Shown: positions 34,521-42,844 of the stretch, piece by piece
How positions within the stretch are numbered: the first letter of the stretch is position 1
How the letters are laid out: the number at the start of each line of letters is the position of its first letter
Assembly: GCA_045651165.1 (NCBI GenBank)
Contig: JAZRRX010000036.1
Location: forward strand, 1-56,535
DNA from: RGIG4608 sp045651165
GTDB taxonomy: Bacteria; Bacillota; Clostridia; Oscillospirales; CAG-272
Direction: 5' to 3'
Length of the DNA stretch: 56,535 nt
Notes under the pieces: model-generated
Database searches by the model: none
What the model was told of the DNA's origin: nothing
Seen by the model: the letters and a program-made list of their open reading frames with translations, nothing else
Made by a program: the position numbers and the translations under genes

Positions 34521-35612
34521 TTAAGCTAAATAATCTGTTCCAAATCTGCCAAGGAGCAAGTCGGCAATTACTATTGCAGAAAGAGTTTCTGCAACAACGC
34601 ATGCTCGTGGAAGAATAGTTGAGTCGTGTCTGCCTGCGATTTCAAGTTCAGTATCAACTTTATCGATAAAGTTAACTGTTTTTTGCTTTCTTGAAATGGA
34701 AGAAGTGGGCTTAACTGCGCAACTGAACACTATTGGCATACCATTACTGATACCACCATTGATTCCACCGTTGTGGTTACTTTTTGTTAGTATATCACCA
34801 TTTTCGTTAACATAAAACTCGTCATTCATTTGTGAGCCCGTCATATCTGCGCAAGCAAATCCCGAGCCGAATTCAACACCTTTAATAGCAGGAATAGAGA
34901 ACATAGCGTGTGAAAGCATACTTTCTATACTGTCAAACCATGGTTCACCAACACCTGCGGGAACACCAACTATAGCAGTTTCCATAATACCGCCGGTGCT
35001 ATCGTTATTTGCTTTGATTTGCGATGCGCTCTCAATCATTTTTGTCATTGCATCATCGTCAAGAATAGAGAATTTAGAAGATTGAAGATGTTTAATATCA
35101 TCAATATAATTATTGAATGCTCTATCATCAACGCCTGCACATCTTTTGATGTGAGTGCCAACGTATATTCCTTTTTTCTCAAGCGCAGATTGAATAATTG
35201 CGCCCGCTGCAACGAGAGCAACAGTTATTCTGCCTGAAAAATGACCACCACCACGATAATCTTGATATCCGTGATATTTGCAATTTGCGGTGTAGTCAGC
35301 ATGTCCCGGACGAGCTACCGAGCTAAAAAGCTGGTAGTCAGAGCTTCTTGTATCTCTATTGGGAATAATGATGCAGAGAGGAGTACCGGTTGTGTGTTCC
35401 TCAAAAACGCCACTTATTATTTTATAATCATCTGTTTCTGCTCTTTGAGTGCAAACCTTGGTTTTTGATTTTCTGCGTTCAAGCTGTCTATCGATAAAAT
35501 CATAGTCAATTTTAATTCCAGGAGTAAGTCCATCGATAACTACTCCTATAGAATCTCCGTGGCTTTCGCCGAAAAGTGTAACCTTAAGGGCGCTGCCAAA
35601 AGTATTTTTCAT
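34521..35612 (-). CDS. aroC: Chorismate synthase
   Basis: 363 residues, the last common step, EPSP to chorismate with reduced FMN. Signature segments: FGESHGDSIGVVIDG, RRKSKTK, SYRPGHADYT-like (SVARPGHADYT), DYRGGGHFSGR and SDNR-like late motif RHDSTILPRA. Overlaps the upstream chorismate mutase-aroB gene by 4 bp (ATGA). Gap to the aroE-aroK fusion is 25 bp. Confidence 0.96.
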   Translation of the reverse strand: MKNTFGSALKVTLFGESHGDSIGVVIDGLTPGIKIDYDFIDRQLERRKSKTKVCTQRAETDDYKIISGVFEEHTTGTPLCIIIPNRDTRSSDYQLFSSVARPGHADYTANCKYHGYQDYRGGGHFSGRITVALVAAGAIIQSALEKKGIYVGTHIKRCAGVDDRAFNNYIDDIKHLQSSKFSILDDDAMTKMIESASQIKANNDSTGGIMETAIVGVPAGVGEPWFDSIESMLSHAMFSIPAIKGVEFGSGFACADMTGSQMNDEFYVNENGDILTKSNHNGGINGGISNGMPIVFSCAVKPTSSISRKQKTVNFIDKVDTELEIAGRHDSTILPRACVVAETLSAIVIADLLLGRFGTDYLA

Positions 35613-36928
35613 TGAATGCCTCCAAAATTTTGGGGATTAATGTAATCCTGTATATTTTCAATAGGTATTTTTATAAGTTCTGCCTTACCTATTTCGTTTA
35701 CGTAAGTAATTGTGATAAAATCACCATCCGCCTTCTTGTCGCGGAGAATTAAATTATAAATTGTGTTGTTGTCAAGTTTGATATCGAGTTCAAGTCCCAT
35801 ATCATCAATTATAGGCAAAAGTCTTGCTCTGACACTATCGGAACACATATAAAGCATACCGAGTGCTACTGCCTCACCGTGAATAAGAGAAGTTGAACTT
35901 TCAATAGCGTGACCGATTGTGTGCCCAAAGTTGAGAATTTTTCTCTCACCTTTTTCATTTACGTCTCGTTCAACTATCCCTTTCTTTATAAGAAGGGAGC
36001 GCAAGATAACCTCTTCTATATCGTTAAGATACTCACCATTTTCAAAAATTTCAAACAAATTTGCATCACTCGTTGTTGCCATTTTAAGTGACTCGGCAAG
36101 TCCTGCGCGAATTTGTCTTATATCAAGAGTTAAAAGAACTTCGGGGTCAATAAGAACACATTTGGGTTGATAAAATGCGCCAACCATATTTTTATATCCA
36201 CCAAGATCTATTGCAACCTTTCCACCAATGGAAGAATCCACTTGAGATAGAAGGGTAGTGGGAATGTTGTAAAAGTCAACACCGCGCATATAGGTTGACG
36301 CTACAAATCCCGCAAGGTCGCCAACGACACCACCACCAACTGCCAAAACACAGTCCGTGCGAGTGAAACGATTTTCAGCCATATAATTCAATATTGCTTC
36401 AAAATTTGCAAAGTTCTTGCTTTCTTCACCTTGCTCAATAGTATAAACAAATGCCTCTTTACATTTTTGCTTGATTGTTTCGGCATATTCGCAGGGAATA
36501 CCACAGTCAGTCAAAATCAAAACTTTTCTGTTTAAATTTAAATATTCATTTGCAAGAGAGAGAACTCCGCACCCCAAAATAATATCATAACTGTCTTTTT
36601 CAAGGCTTATGTGAATTCTTTTAACATTCTCCTTTTCATAAAGAACGCCACTCGATAATTCAGGATATAGTTGTGCCTGATATGAGTGGGAGATTTTGAT
36701 ATTGTGTTTCAAAAAGTCAATATAGTGCGCCTTTATAGTGTCATTTTTAATAAAAGAAGAGTTGTTTTCAATTATTTCTGCTTCACGGTGTGCATCGAAA
36801 ATGGGCAGAGCGCACTCTGCCTTGTATTCTGCAACTTCACGAACAGCTTCCATGCGCTCACAAAAGAGCTCTGCCATTTTAGAATCAATGCTATTTATTT
36901 TTGCTCTTGCATCTGAAAGCTTGTTCAT
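35609..36928 (-). CDS. Chorismate mutase-3-dehydroquinate synthase fusion
   Basis: 439 residues. Residues 1 to about 90 look like an AroQ-type chorismate mutase: ARAKINSIDSKMAELFCER, the Lys of AEYKAE, and FDAHREAEIIE. Residues about 105-439 are 3-dehydroquinate synthase (AroB): GGGVVGDLAGFVASTYMRG, PTTLLSQVDSSIGGK, KNMVGAFYQP and NFGHTIGHAIE. One enzyme makes the first ring of the pathway and the other uses its end product chorismate. It is the first gene of the operon, with a TAGGAG SD. The combination is unusual. Confidence 0.88.
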   Translation of the reverse strand: MNKLSDARAKINSIDSKMAELFCERMEAVREVAEYKAECALPIFDAHREAEIIENNSSFIKNDTIKAHYIDFLKHNIKISHSYQAQLYPELSSGVLYEKENVKRIHISLEKDSYDIILGCGVLSLANEYLNLNRKVLILTDCGIPCEYAETIKQKCKEAFVYTIEQGEESKNFANFEAILNYMAENRFTRTDCVLAVGGGVVGDLAGFVASTYMRGVDFYNIPTTLLSQVDSSIGGKVAIDLGGYKNMVGAFYQPKCVLIDPEVLLTLDIRQIRAGLAESLKMATTSDANLFEIFENGEYLNDIEEVILRSLLIKKGIVERDVNEKGERKILNFGHTIGHAIESSTSLIHGEAVALGMLYMCSDSVRARLLPIIDDMGLELDIKLDNNTIYNLILRDKKADGDFITITYVNEIGKAELIKIPIENIQDYINPQNFGGIQ

Positions 36929-36954
36929 AAAACACTCCTATCACAAAAATATAA

Positions 36955-36967
36955 TTATCAATGATAA
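36955..36967. promoter_or_regulatory. Palindrome at the shikimate operon start site
   Basis: TTATCA (36955-36960), one base, TGATAA (36962-36967). On the minus strand it reads TTATCATTGATAA. It lies 9 bp downstream of the operon's -10 box, covering the expected start of transcription. A 12/13 match overlaps the tetR-type promoter at 37032. A shared repressor is inferred. Confidence 0.6.
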
Positions 36968-36976
36968 CTTTTCTAT

Positions 36977-37005
36977 ATTTTACTCCCTTTCTCTAAAAAA
37001 GTCAA
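36977..37005 (-). promoter_or_regulatory. Promoter of the shikimate operon
   Basis: Minus strand TTGACT (37000-37005), 17 bp, TAAAAT (36977-36982), upstream of the chorismate mutase-aroB gene. Confidence 0.75.
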
Positions 37006-37031
37006 TACATTTTTTAAATAAATTTTAAAAA

Positions 37032-37044
37032 TTATCATTGACAA
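37032..37044. promoter_or_regulatory. Operator-like site in the tetR-type promoter
   Basis: TTATCATTGACAA on the plus strand differs in one base from the TTATCATTGATAA found in front of the shikimate operon. It overlaps the -35 box of the regulator gene, so occupancy would also repress the regulator itself. Confidence 0.55.
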
Positions 37045-37066
37045 CTTTGAAAAAATTGTATATAAT
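37038..37066 (+). promoter_or_regulatory. Promoter of the TetR-family gene
   Basis: TTGACA (37038-37043), 17 bp, TATAAT (37061-37066), 31 bp before the ATG at 37098. Confidence 0.85.
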
Positions 37067-37097
37067 AGGGGTGATAAACAATGAGAAGGTGATATCC

Positions 37098-37676
37098 ATG
37101 GACAATAAATTTGCAAGAAAAACAATAAAAGAAAAATTAATCCTTGCCGGAATAGATGAAATAGGTAATTGTGGCGTTGCGGGATTTTCACTTCGACAGG
37201 TGGCGGTGGCATGTAATGTTTCGTGCGCGACTCCCTATAACTATTTCAAAAACAAAGAGGGCTTTGTTTTTGAAATTATTCAATACATAAAACATCAGTG
37301 GGCGCTCCTTAAAACCGAGATAAATAAAGTATATAAAAATGATGAAAAGCAACAGCTTATTGAACTTTGTGTATTCTATATAAAGTTTTTGGTTGGTAAT
37401 CCCAACTATCGTTCCATTATTATGCTTGATAACCTTGAGGTTGATGACGAAAGCTACACGGATATTGAAAACGCCAGAAACTTTATTGAACTTGAGCTTG
37501 AGCATTATATGAAGATAAATAACGTGTCTGAGCGCGAAGCAAGAAGAAAGAGCTTTGTTATCCGTGCGATCGTGTTTGAAGCAACACTTCTTTTGGAGCG
37601 CGGCGACCTTGAAAATACACCTGAAAACTTTGATTTCATTCGCTATTGCATAGCGCGTGAGCTTGCGATTGTATAA
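37098..37676 (+). CDS. TetR/AcrR-family transcriptional regulator
   Basis: 192 residues. The N-terminal HTH domain (residues about 10-55) reads GIDEIGNCGVAGFSLRQVAVACNVSCATPYNYFKNKEGF in outline, with the typical TPYNYFKNKEGF end. The C-terminal domain is helical and gives no known ligand class. The start at 37098 (SD GAAGGTGAT) was chosen over an in-frame ATG at 37038, which lies in the -35 box. Divergent from the shikimate operon with a 169-bp gap that holds two related palindromes, so control of aromatic amino acid synthesis is a reasonable inference. Confidence 0.9.
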   Translation: MDNKFARKTIKEKLILAGIDEIGNCGVAGFSLRQVAVACNVSCATPYNYFKNKEGFVFEIIQYIKHQWALLKTEINKVYKNDEKQQLIELCVFYIKFLVGNPNYRSIIMLDNLEVDDESYTDIENARNFIELELEHYMKINNVSEREARRKSFVIRAIVFEATLLLERGDLENTPENFDFIRYCIARELAIV

Positions 37677-37721
37677 GTATAAATTAAGCGGGAAATTGCC
37701 CGAAAAGTGATAAAAACCGAA

Positions 37722-37760
37722 CGCAGAGTAGGGCAGATATGCCTTGCTCTGCGATTTTTT
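37722..37760 (+). terminator. Terminator after the TetR-family gene
   Basis: CGCAGAG and CTCTGCG form the main stem (37722-37753), with an inner GGGC/GCCT, followed by ATTTTTT. A close relative is at 985-1026. A small CGGG/CCCG hairpin (37689-37702) precedes it. Confidence 0.8.
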
Positions 37761-37891
37761 ATTATTTTTTTATAAAAAATTAATTTTTTTGAAAAAATTT
37801 TCAAAAAAGAAAAAAAAATCGCAAAATTTTTCCTATATGTATATGAAGTGATAAAAATTTCCCGAATTTAATACGAAAGGAAAAGAAAATT

Positions 37892-38842
37892 ATGAAAAAA
37901 TTAATCAGCTTATTACTCGTTATTTGTATGCTTTGCCCTATGTTTGTGGGGTGCGCAAATCAGGACGAAGATTACAAAATGAAGAAGAAATATCTTCGTC
38001 AATTCAAAATTGAGGACAAGGTGCCCGAGGACGTAATCATCGACTACAACGGTGGTACATATAACGGTGCGAGAATCGTTATGCTCGATACCGAATGGCA
38101 CGACCCTGAAAAATGGACTGAAACTATTGGCGATACCACTATTCAATATTACGATTCCAACCGTTTGTATGCATACAAAAATGGAAAATTTTATACGTTG
38201 GAAAAAGCAAAAAAGCGTCTTATACTAAAAAAATCTGATGTTCAAGAAATAGCGGAAAATTTCAATAATGAAGTTACTCATTATAGAGATACCTGTGACT
38301 TTTATGATTTTGATGAGTTTTGGTATTGGGATAATAGAGAAATGGAGGGTGCTCCGGCAGGCAAAAAGCCTCGTTCAGATATGATAGGGGTTGATATCGA
38401 TGCAAGGATTTGCAAAGAAAACAATATAGTCGATGAGCTTGCTATGATTGAATATTTAGGAGAAGATATTATTTTAAGAGTTCATGGCGTTGCAATTTTT
38501 AGCGATATGGGTATTTGTAGATTTTTTCTCAAGATTGTTAATGATGATTTAGACAATATACCACTTTTTGTTGAACGTTTTAAAAACATACCCGGTGTTT
38601 TAAGTGCAGGATATTTTTGGGATGTATATGATCCAGGAGCTTCGTCTTCCAATAACACTTATAGCTCTACTGAGGTTGCTTGGGAACTTTATGATATTGG
38701 AATAGAAAAAGTTTGGGAGTTTACAAAGGGGAGTATGAATACTCGTGTGGGTATCACAAAATCCCGCCGTAATCGGCGGGATTTTCAATATATATCAAAC
38801 ACATCAAAAAGTATCTTTTTCTTATCTTCATCCATCGGGTAA
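37892..38842 (+). pseudogene. Truncated subtilisin-like (S8) lipoprotein: pro-region only
   Basis: A signal peptide with FVGC lipobox (Cys 21) is followed by a domain (residues about 40-250) like the propeptide of clostridial S8 proteases: a repeated VPEDVIIDYNG start and a region ending GVLSAGYFWDVYDPG. Then comes AWELYDIGIEKVWEFTKGSMNTRVGI (residues 263-288), which resembles the point where S8 proteases begin the catalytic core ('...AW..TKGS..V.VGI-DTGI'). At nt 38755 homology stops, and the reading frame runs through the dapA terminator into antisense dapA. Catalytic Asp, His and Ser are all missing. The S8 relation is by motif reading. Confidence 0.6.
38757..38782. terminator. Bidirectional terminator at the end of dapA
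   Basis: AAAATCCCGCC (about 38757-38767) pairs with GGCGGGATTTT (about 38772-38782). It is just after the dapA stop (38785) and inside the open frame of the truncated S8 gene. Confidence 0.8.
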
Positions 38843-39669
38843 AGTGGAAGACGGTATTCTTCCTTGCAAAATCCCTTGTGGGACATAAGTGCCTTGATTG
38901 GAATTGGGTTTACTTCACTGAAAATTGCATTGATTAGAGGCAATAGCTTTAATTGCAGAGCTATTGCTTCTTTTGTTTTGTTCGCAAACCATAATTTACA
39001 AATTTCCCCCACTTCTTTTGGCAAAATATTTGATAAAACAGATATTACACCATCTCCGCCGAGAGCAAGAGTGGGCATAATTAAATCGTCATTTCCCGAA
39101 TATAAGGTGAGTCTATCGGAGCATTTTTGCGATAATTTTGCAAAATCACTAATTGACGGACTTGCCTCTTTTACGGCAACTATATTATCGTGATTTGCTA
39201 ATTTGTCATAAACGGAAAGGGGAATATTCACCCCTGTGCGAGAGGGAACGTTATAAAGAATAAGAGGAATATCTATACTATCTCCTATTGTTTCATAGTG
39301 TTTTATTAATCCGTCCGCGCTCGCTTTGTTATAATATGGAGTTACCACTAAAACGGCATCAATCCCCACATCGCGAGCAAATTGCGAAAGATGAAGCGCT
39401 TTTTGAGTTGAATTTGAGCCCGTTCCTGCAATAAGAGGCACTTTGCCTCCCACTTCGCGAACGGCAAATGAAATCAGCTCTCGTTTTTCACATTCGGTCA
39501 AGGTTGCACTCTCACCCGTTGTGCCGTTGATGAGGAGTGCGTCAACTCCTTGTTCTATTTGAAAATTAATTATCTTTTTTAAACTTTTGTAATCTATTTC
39601 TCCATTTTTGAATGGAGTGATGAGCGCCGTGCACACGCCATTAAATAAGGTCTTGTTGCCATTTTTCAT
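38785..39669 (-). CDS. dapA: 4-hydroxy-tetrahydrodipicolinate synthase
   Basis: 294 residues, lysine/diaminopimelate pathway, joining pyruvate and aspartate semialdehyde. It has TALITPFKNGEIDY, NGTTGESATL, YYNKASADGL, YNVPSRTG and the Schiff-base Lys in VAVKEAS, as in class I aldolases of this family. SD AGGAGA. Monocistronic: the other dap genes are not in this window. Some family members act on other sugar acids, but the motif set fits DapA. Confidence 0.93.
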   Translation of the reverse strand: MKNGNKTLFNGVCTALITPFKNGEIDYKSLKKIINFQIEQGVDALLINGTTGESATLTECEKRELISFAVREVGGKVPLIAGTGSNSTQKALHLSQFARDVGIDAVLVVTPYYNKASADGLIKHYETIGDSIDIPLILYNVPSRTGVNIPLSVYDKLANHDNIVAVKEASPSISDFAKLSQKCSDRLTLYSGNDDLIMPTLALGGDGVISVLSNILPKEVGEICKLWFANKTKEAIALQLKLLPLINAIFSEVNPIPIKALMSHKGFCKEEYRLPLYPMDEDKKKILFDVFDIY

Positions 39670-39728
39670 AGTGATGTTCTCCTAATTTAATGCTCAATAT
39701 TTCACTCACAAAAAATTCCAAATTCTTA

Positions 39729-39757
39729 TTGAAAAATAATAAAAAATATAGTATAAT
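39729..39757 (+). promoter_or_regulatory. Promoter of queA
   Basis: TTGAAA (39729-39734), 17 bp, TATAAT (39752-39757), 53 bp upstream of the ATG. Confidence 0.7.
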
Positions 39758-39810
39758 ATATATTGACATAATATGTTGAAAAATAGAAATTGATATAGAT
39801 AGGACAAAAA

Positions 39811-40890
39811 ATGGACAAAATTATTATCAACGAAAAGGCGCAAACCGACCTTTTGACTTCTGATTTTTATTACGATTTACCCGAGGAGCTTATTGCTCAA
39901 ACTCCTCTTGAGCCAAGAGACTCTTCTCGACTTATGGTAATTGACAGAGCAAGTGGTGAAATTACTCATAAGCACTTTTTTGACATCTGCGATTATCTTC
40001 ATGAGGGGGACACTCTCGTCATCAACGATTCAAAGGTAATTCCTGCTCGACTTTACGGTCACGTAGAGGGCAGAGAAGAAGCAAAAATTGAGCTTTTGCT
40101 TCTCAAAAATTTGGGACTTGACACCTGGGAAACTCTTGTTAAGCCGGGTAAAAGAGCAAGAATTGGTTCAAAGCTTGTCTTTGGTGACGGAGCACTTCAT
40201 GGTGAAATCGTTGAGATTACTGAAGAAGGAAACCGTTACATAAAATTCGATTTTGATAGAGAAAAATATTCAAATATTTATGAAATTTTGCATATAATCG
40301 GACTTATGCCATTGCCCCCTTACATCACCGAAAAACTTGAGGACAAGAGCCGTTATCAAACGGTTTATGCAAGGGAAGAGGGCTCGGCGGCAGCACCCAC
40401 GGCAGGACTCCATTTCACTCCCGAGCTTATGCAAAAGATAAGAGATATGGGAGTTGCAATCGTACCTGTAATGCTTCACGTTGGACTTGGCACATTCCGT
40501 CCTGTAAAGGCAGACAGAATTGACGAACACGTTATGCACACCGAGCATTTCGCGGTTACAAATGAAAGTGCTGATATCATCAATGAGAGAAAGGCAAAGG
40601 GGGGCCGTCTTATTTGCGTTGGCACAACCTCCTGCCGTACAATCGAGAGCGTTGCGCACGATGATGGATTTATCCCTGCAGGCGAGGGTGATACAGGAAT
40701 TTTCATTTACCCCGGTTACAAATTCAAGGCGGTAGATGCCCTTATCACGAATTTCCACTTGCCCGAAAGCACACTTCTGATGCTCGTTTCCGCATTTTAC
40801 GATAAAGAAAAGATGATGAGCGCATACCACACCGCAGTTGAGGAAAAATATAGATTTTTCTCATTTGGCGATGCGATGCTGATTGAATAA
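39811..40890 (+). CDS. queA: S-adenosylmethionine:tRNA ribosyltransferase-isomerase
   Basis: 359 residues, forms epoxyqueuosine at the wobble base of GUN tRNAs using SAM. Signature parts: YDLPEELIAQTPLEPRDSSRLMV, PARLYGHVEG, PLPPYI and GTFRPVKADRIDEHVMH, then NFHLPESTLLML at the end. A leader of about 20 residues precedes the usual start SDFYYDLPEE; a later start is possible. Monocistronic. tgt is not in this window. Confidence 0.96.
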   Translation: MDKIIINEKAQTDLLTSDFYYDLPEELIAQTPLEPRDSSRLMVIDRASGEITHKHFFDICDYLHEGDTLVINDSKVIPARLYGHVEGREEAKIELLLLKNLGLDTWETLVKPGKRARIGSKLVFGDGALHGEIVEITEEGNRYIKFDFDREKYSNIYEILHIIGLMPLPPYITEKLEDKSRYQTVYAREEGSAAAPTAGLHFTPELMQKIRDMGVAIVPVMLHVGLGTFRPVKADRIDEHVMHTEHFAVTNESADIINERKAKGGRLICVGTTSCRTIESVAHDDGFIPAGEGDTGIFIYPGYKFKAVDALITNFHLPESTLLMLVSAFYDKEKMMSAYHTAVEEKYRFFSFGDAMLIE

Positions 40891-40913
40891 AAGTTAGTTT
40901 AATAATAAAAAAT

Positions 40914-40937
40914 CGGACGCACACGGTGCGCCCCTAC
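40914..40937 (-). repeat. Dispersed GTAGGGGCGCACC repeat, minus orientation
   Basis: 24 bp, identical in 23 positions to the reverse complement of 45448-45471. It has a GCACC/GGTGC-type palindromic core. A similar short element with another core (starts GTAGGGGCGGTC) is at 41022-41045. Likely a family of intergenic repeats. Confidence 0.7.
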
Positions 40938-41021
40938 AATAATAGAACTAATTTTTTAGTAAAACAACAGACTTTTTGCTGATAAAAGGGATATTATTTG
41001 ATAAAAATTAACTTGAAAACC

Positions 41022-41045
41022 GTAGGGGCGGTCATCGGCCGCCCG
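41022..41045 (+). repeat. GTAGGGGCGG palindromic intergenic repeat
   Basis: Starts GTAGGGGCGG and ends GGCCGCCCG. Its GGGCGG/CCGCCC arms form a hairpin. It shares GTAGGGGCG with the repeats at 40914 and 45448. Located 78 bp before the asparaginase gene. Confidence 0.5.
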
Positions 41046-41123
41046 TTTCCAAAGCAAACTAACTTTTTAAACATCCCGATAAATCCCAATTTATCCCACA
41101 ATCTCAAAGGAGATGTAATAAAA

Positions 41124-42137
41124 ATGAAATCAAGCAAAGTACTAATCATATACACCGGTGGAACTATCGGTATGAAAAAGACCGAGCAGGGCTACCGTCC
41201 TGCGCCTCGCTTTCTTGACGAGGAACTTCATAGCATACCCGACCTATCTCGCGAGGATTTTCCAAAGTGGGAGCTTCACGAGATGAATCCACTTCTTGAC
41301 TCGTCAAATATGACACTTAAGGAATGGAACGAAATCGGACGCGTTATTTATGAAAATTATGATAAATATTGTGGCTTTGTTGTGCTTCACGGCACGGACA
41401 CAATGGCATACACGGCATCTGCTTTGTCCTTTATTTTGAGGGGACTTAACAAGCCCGTTGTTTTGACAGGCTCGCAAATTCCTCTCTCCGAAATAAGAAG
41501 TGACGGACGAGACAATCTTATCACCTCCGTGCTTATTGCAAGTGAGGGTGTTGCCAACGAGGTTTGCCTTTATTTCAGCGGCAAGCTCCTTCGTGGCAAC
41601 CGTGCAATCAAGATGAGCGCAGACGGGCTTGTTGCATTCAAATCACCCAATTATCCACTTCTTGCCGAGGTTGGAATTACGGTTAAATATAATAAGAGCG
41701 CACTTTTGAAGCACAAAGAGGGAACTGTTCTTGAATATTTGCCTTTTAACAATGTGCCGATTGGTGTTCTTAAGGTTTTCCCTGGAATACAGTTCGGACT
41801 TTTTGAGGACATTATGACCGAAAAGCTTTCAGGCATCGTGCTTGAAACCTTTGGTTCGGGTAATATCCCAAGTGGTGGCGATGAACTTTTGCCCATCATC
41901 AAAAAGGCATTTTCATCGGGTTCTGTTGTGGCAGTTTGCTCGCAATGTCCAATTGGCACAGTAACACTTGGCGCATACGAAACAAGCTCGTCACTTAAGA
42001 GCGCGGGCGCAGTAAGTGGCAAAGACATGACAACTGAAGCAGCCGTTGCAAAGCTTTATCATCTCTTTAGCTTGGAGCTTCCAAAGGAAGAAATCAAGCG
42101 CCTTATGGAGAAAAACATCGCAGGAGAATTAAGCTAA
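41124..42137 (+). CDS. ansA: L-asparaginase (type I)
   Basis: 337 residues. The two catalytic Thr motifs are seen: IYTGGTIG near the N-terminus and VVLHGTDTMAYTASAL around residue 90. It lacks a signal peptide, so a cytoplasmic enzyme is expected, hydrolysing Asn to Asp and ammonia. The start 41124 follows AAAGGAGATG; a longer in-frame start at 40998 would run into repeat DNA and was rejected. First gene of a tight operon with rsuA, tex and a DUF4186 gene. Confidence 0.93.
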   Translation: MKSSKVLIIYTGGTIGMKKTEQGYRPAPRFLDEELHSIPDLSREDFPKWELHEMNPLLDSSNMTLKEWNEIGRVIYENYDKYCGFVVLHGTDTMAYTASALSFILRGLNKPVVLTGSQIPLSEIRSDGRDNLITSVLIASEGVANEVCLYFSGKLLRGNRAIKMSADGLVAFKSPNYPLLAEVGITVKYNKSALLKHKEGTVLEYLPFNNVPIGVLKVFPGIQFGLFEDIMTEKLSGIVLETFGSGNIPSGGDELLPIIKKAFSSGSVVAVCSQCPIGTVTLGAYETSSSLKSAGAVSGKDMTTEAAVAKLYHLFSLELPKEEIKRLMEKNIAGELS

Positions 42138-42844
42138 TGCGAATAGATAAATTTTTAAGCAATATGGGTATTGCTAGCCGTACCGAAAGCTCAAAGGCGG
42201 CTCGTCAAGGGTTAATTTTAGTGAACGGCGCAGCGATGAAAAAAGCCGATATTCACATCGACCCCGAAAAAGACGTGATTGTCTATTGCGGTCGCACGAT
42301 TGAATATCGAAAATACACATATATTTTGATGAACAAGCCCGATGGAGTCGTGAGCGCAACTGAGGACGGCAGAGATAAAACGGTCATTGACCTTTTGCCT
42401 GAAGAATTGCAGAAATTAAACCTTTTTCCGTGTGGTCGACTTGATAAGCACACGTTGGGACTTGTAATGCTCACCGATGATGGAGATTTGGCGCATAGAT
42501 TGTTATCACCCAAGCACCACGTTAAGAAAAAGTATTATTTTGAAAGTAAATTCCCCTTGACTAATGATGAGATTGAATATCTCGAAAAGGGAGCAACACT
42601 TGAGGACGGATATATCACAAAGCCCTCTCAAATCGAGCTTTTCGAGGATAAAAAATCGGGACACATCACACTCGTTGAGGGCAAATATCACCAAATCAAG
42701 CGCATGCTTGAATCAGTAAACAATAAGATAACCTATCTTGAAAGAATAACCTTTGGACCTTTAAAGTTAGATGAAAATTTAGCGCGCGGACAGTGGAGAT
42801 TTTTGACGGATGAAGAAATAAAGAAATTAGAGGAACACAAATGA
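42137..42844 (+). CDS. RsuA-family 16S rRNA pseudouridine synthase
   Basis: 235 residues. An S4 RNA-binding domain (residues 1-60, MRIDKFLSNMGIASR) is followed by the catalytic domain with GRLDKHTLGLVMLTDDG, whose Asp is the nucleophile, and the K-x-Y region VKKKYYFE. The size and order match RsuA (16S rRNA position 516 in E. coli), though RluB/E/F relatives are close. The ATG overlaps the asparaginase stop by one base. Confidence 0.93.
   Translation: MRIDKFLSNMGIASRTESSKAARQGLILVNGAAMKKADIHIDPEKDVIVYCGRTIEYRKYTYILMNKPDGVVSATEDGRDKTVIDLLPEELQKLNLFPCGRLDKHTLGLVMLTDDGDLAHRLLSPKHHVKKKYYFESKFPLTNDEIEYLEKGATLEDGYITKPSQIELFEDKKSGHITLVEGKYHQIKRMLESVNNKITYLERITFGPLKLDENLARGQWRFLTDEEIKKLEEHK

Noticed and set aside
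40998..41123. N-terminal extension of the asparaginase
   Set aside because: It runs through a palindromic intergenic repeat, and a strong SD precedes the later ATG at 41124.
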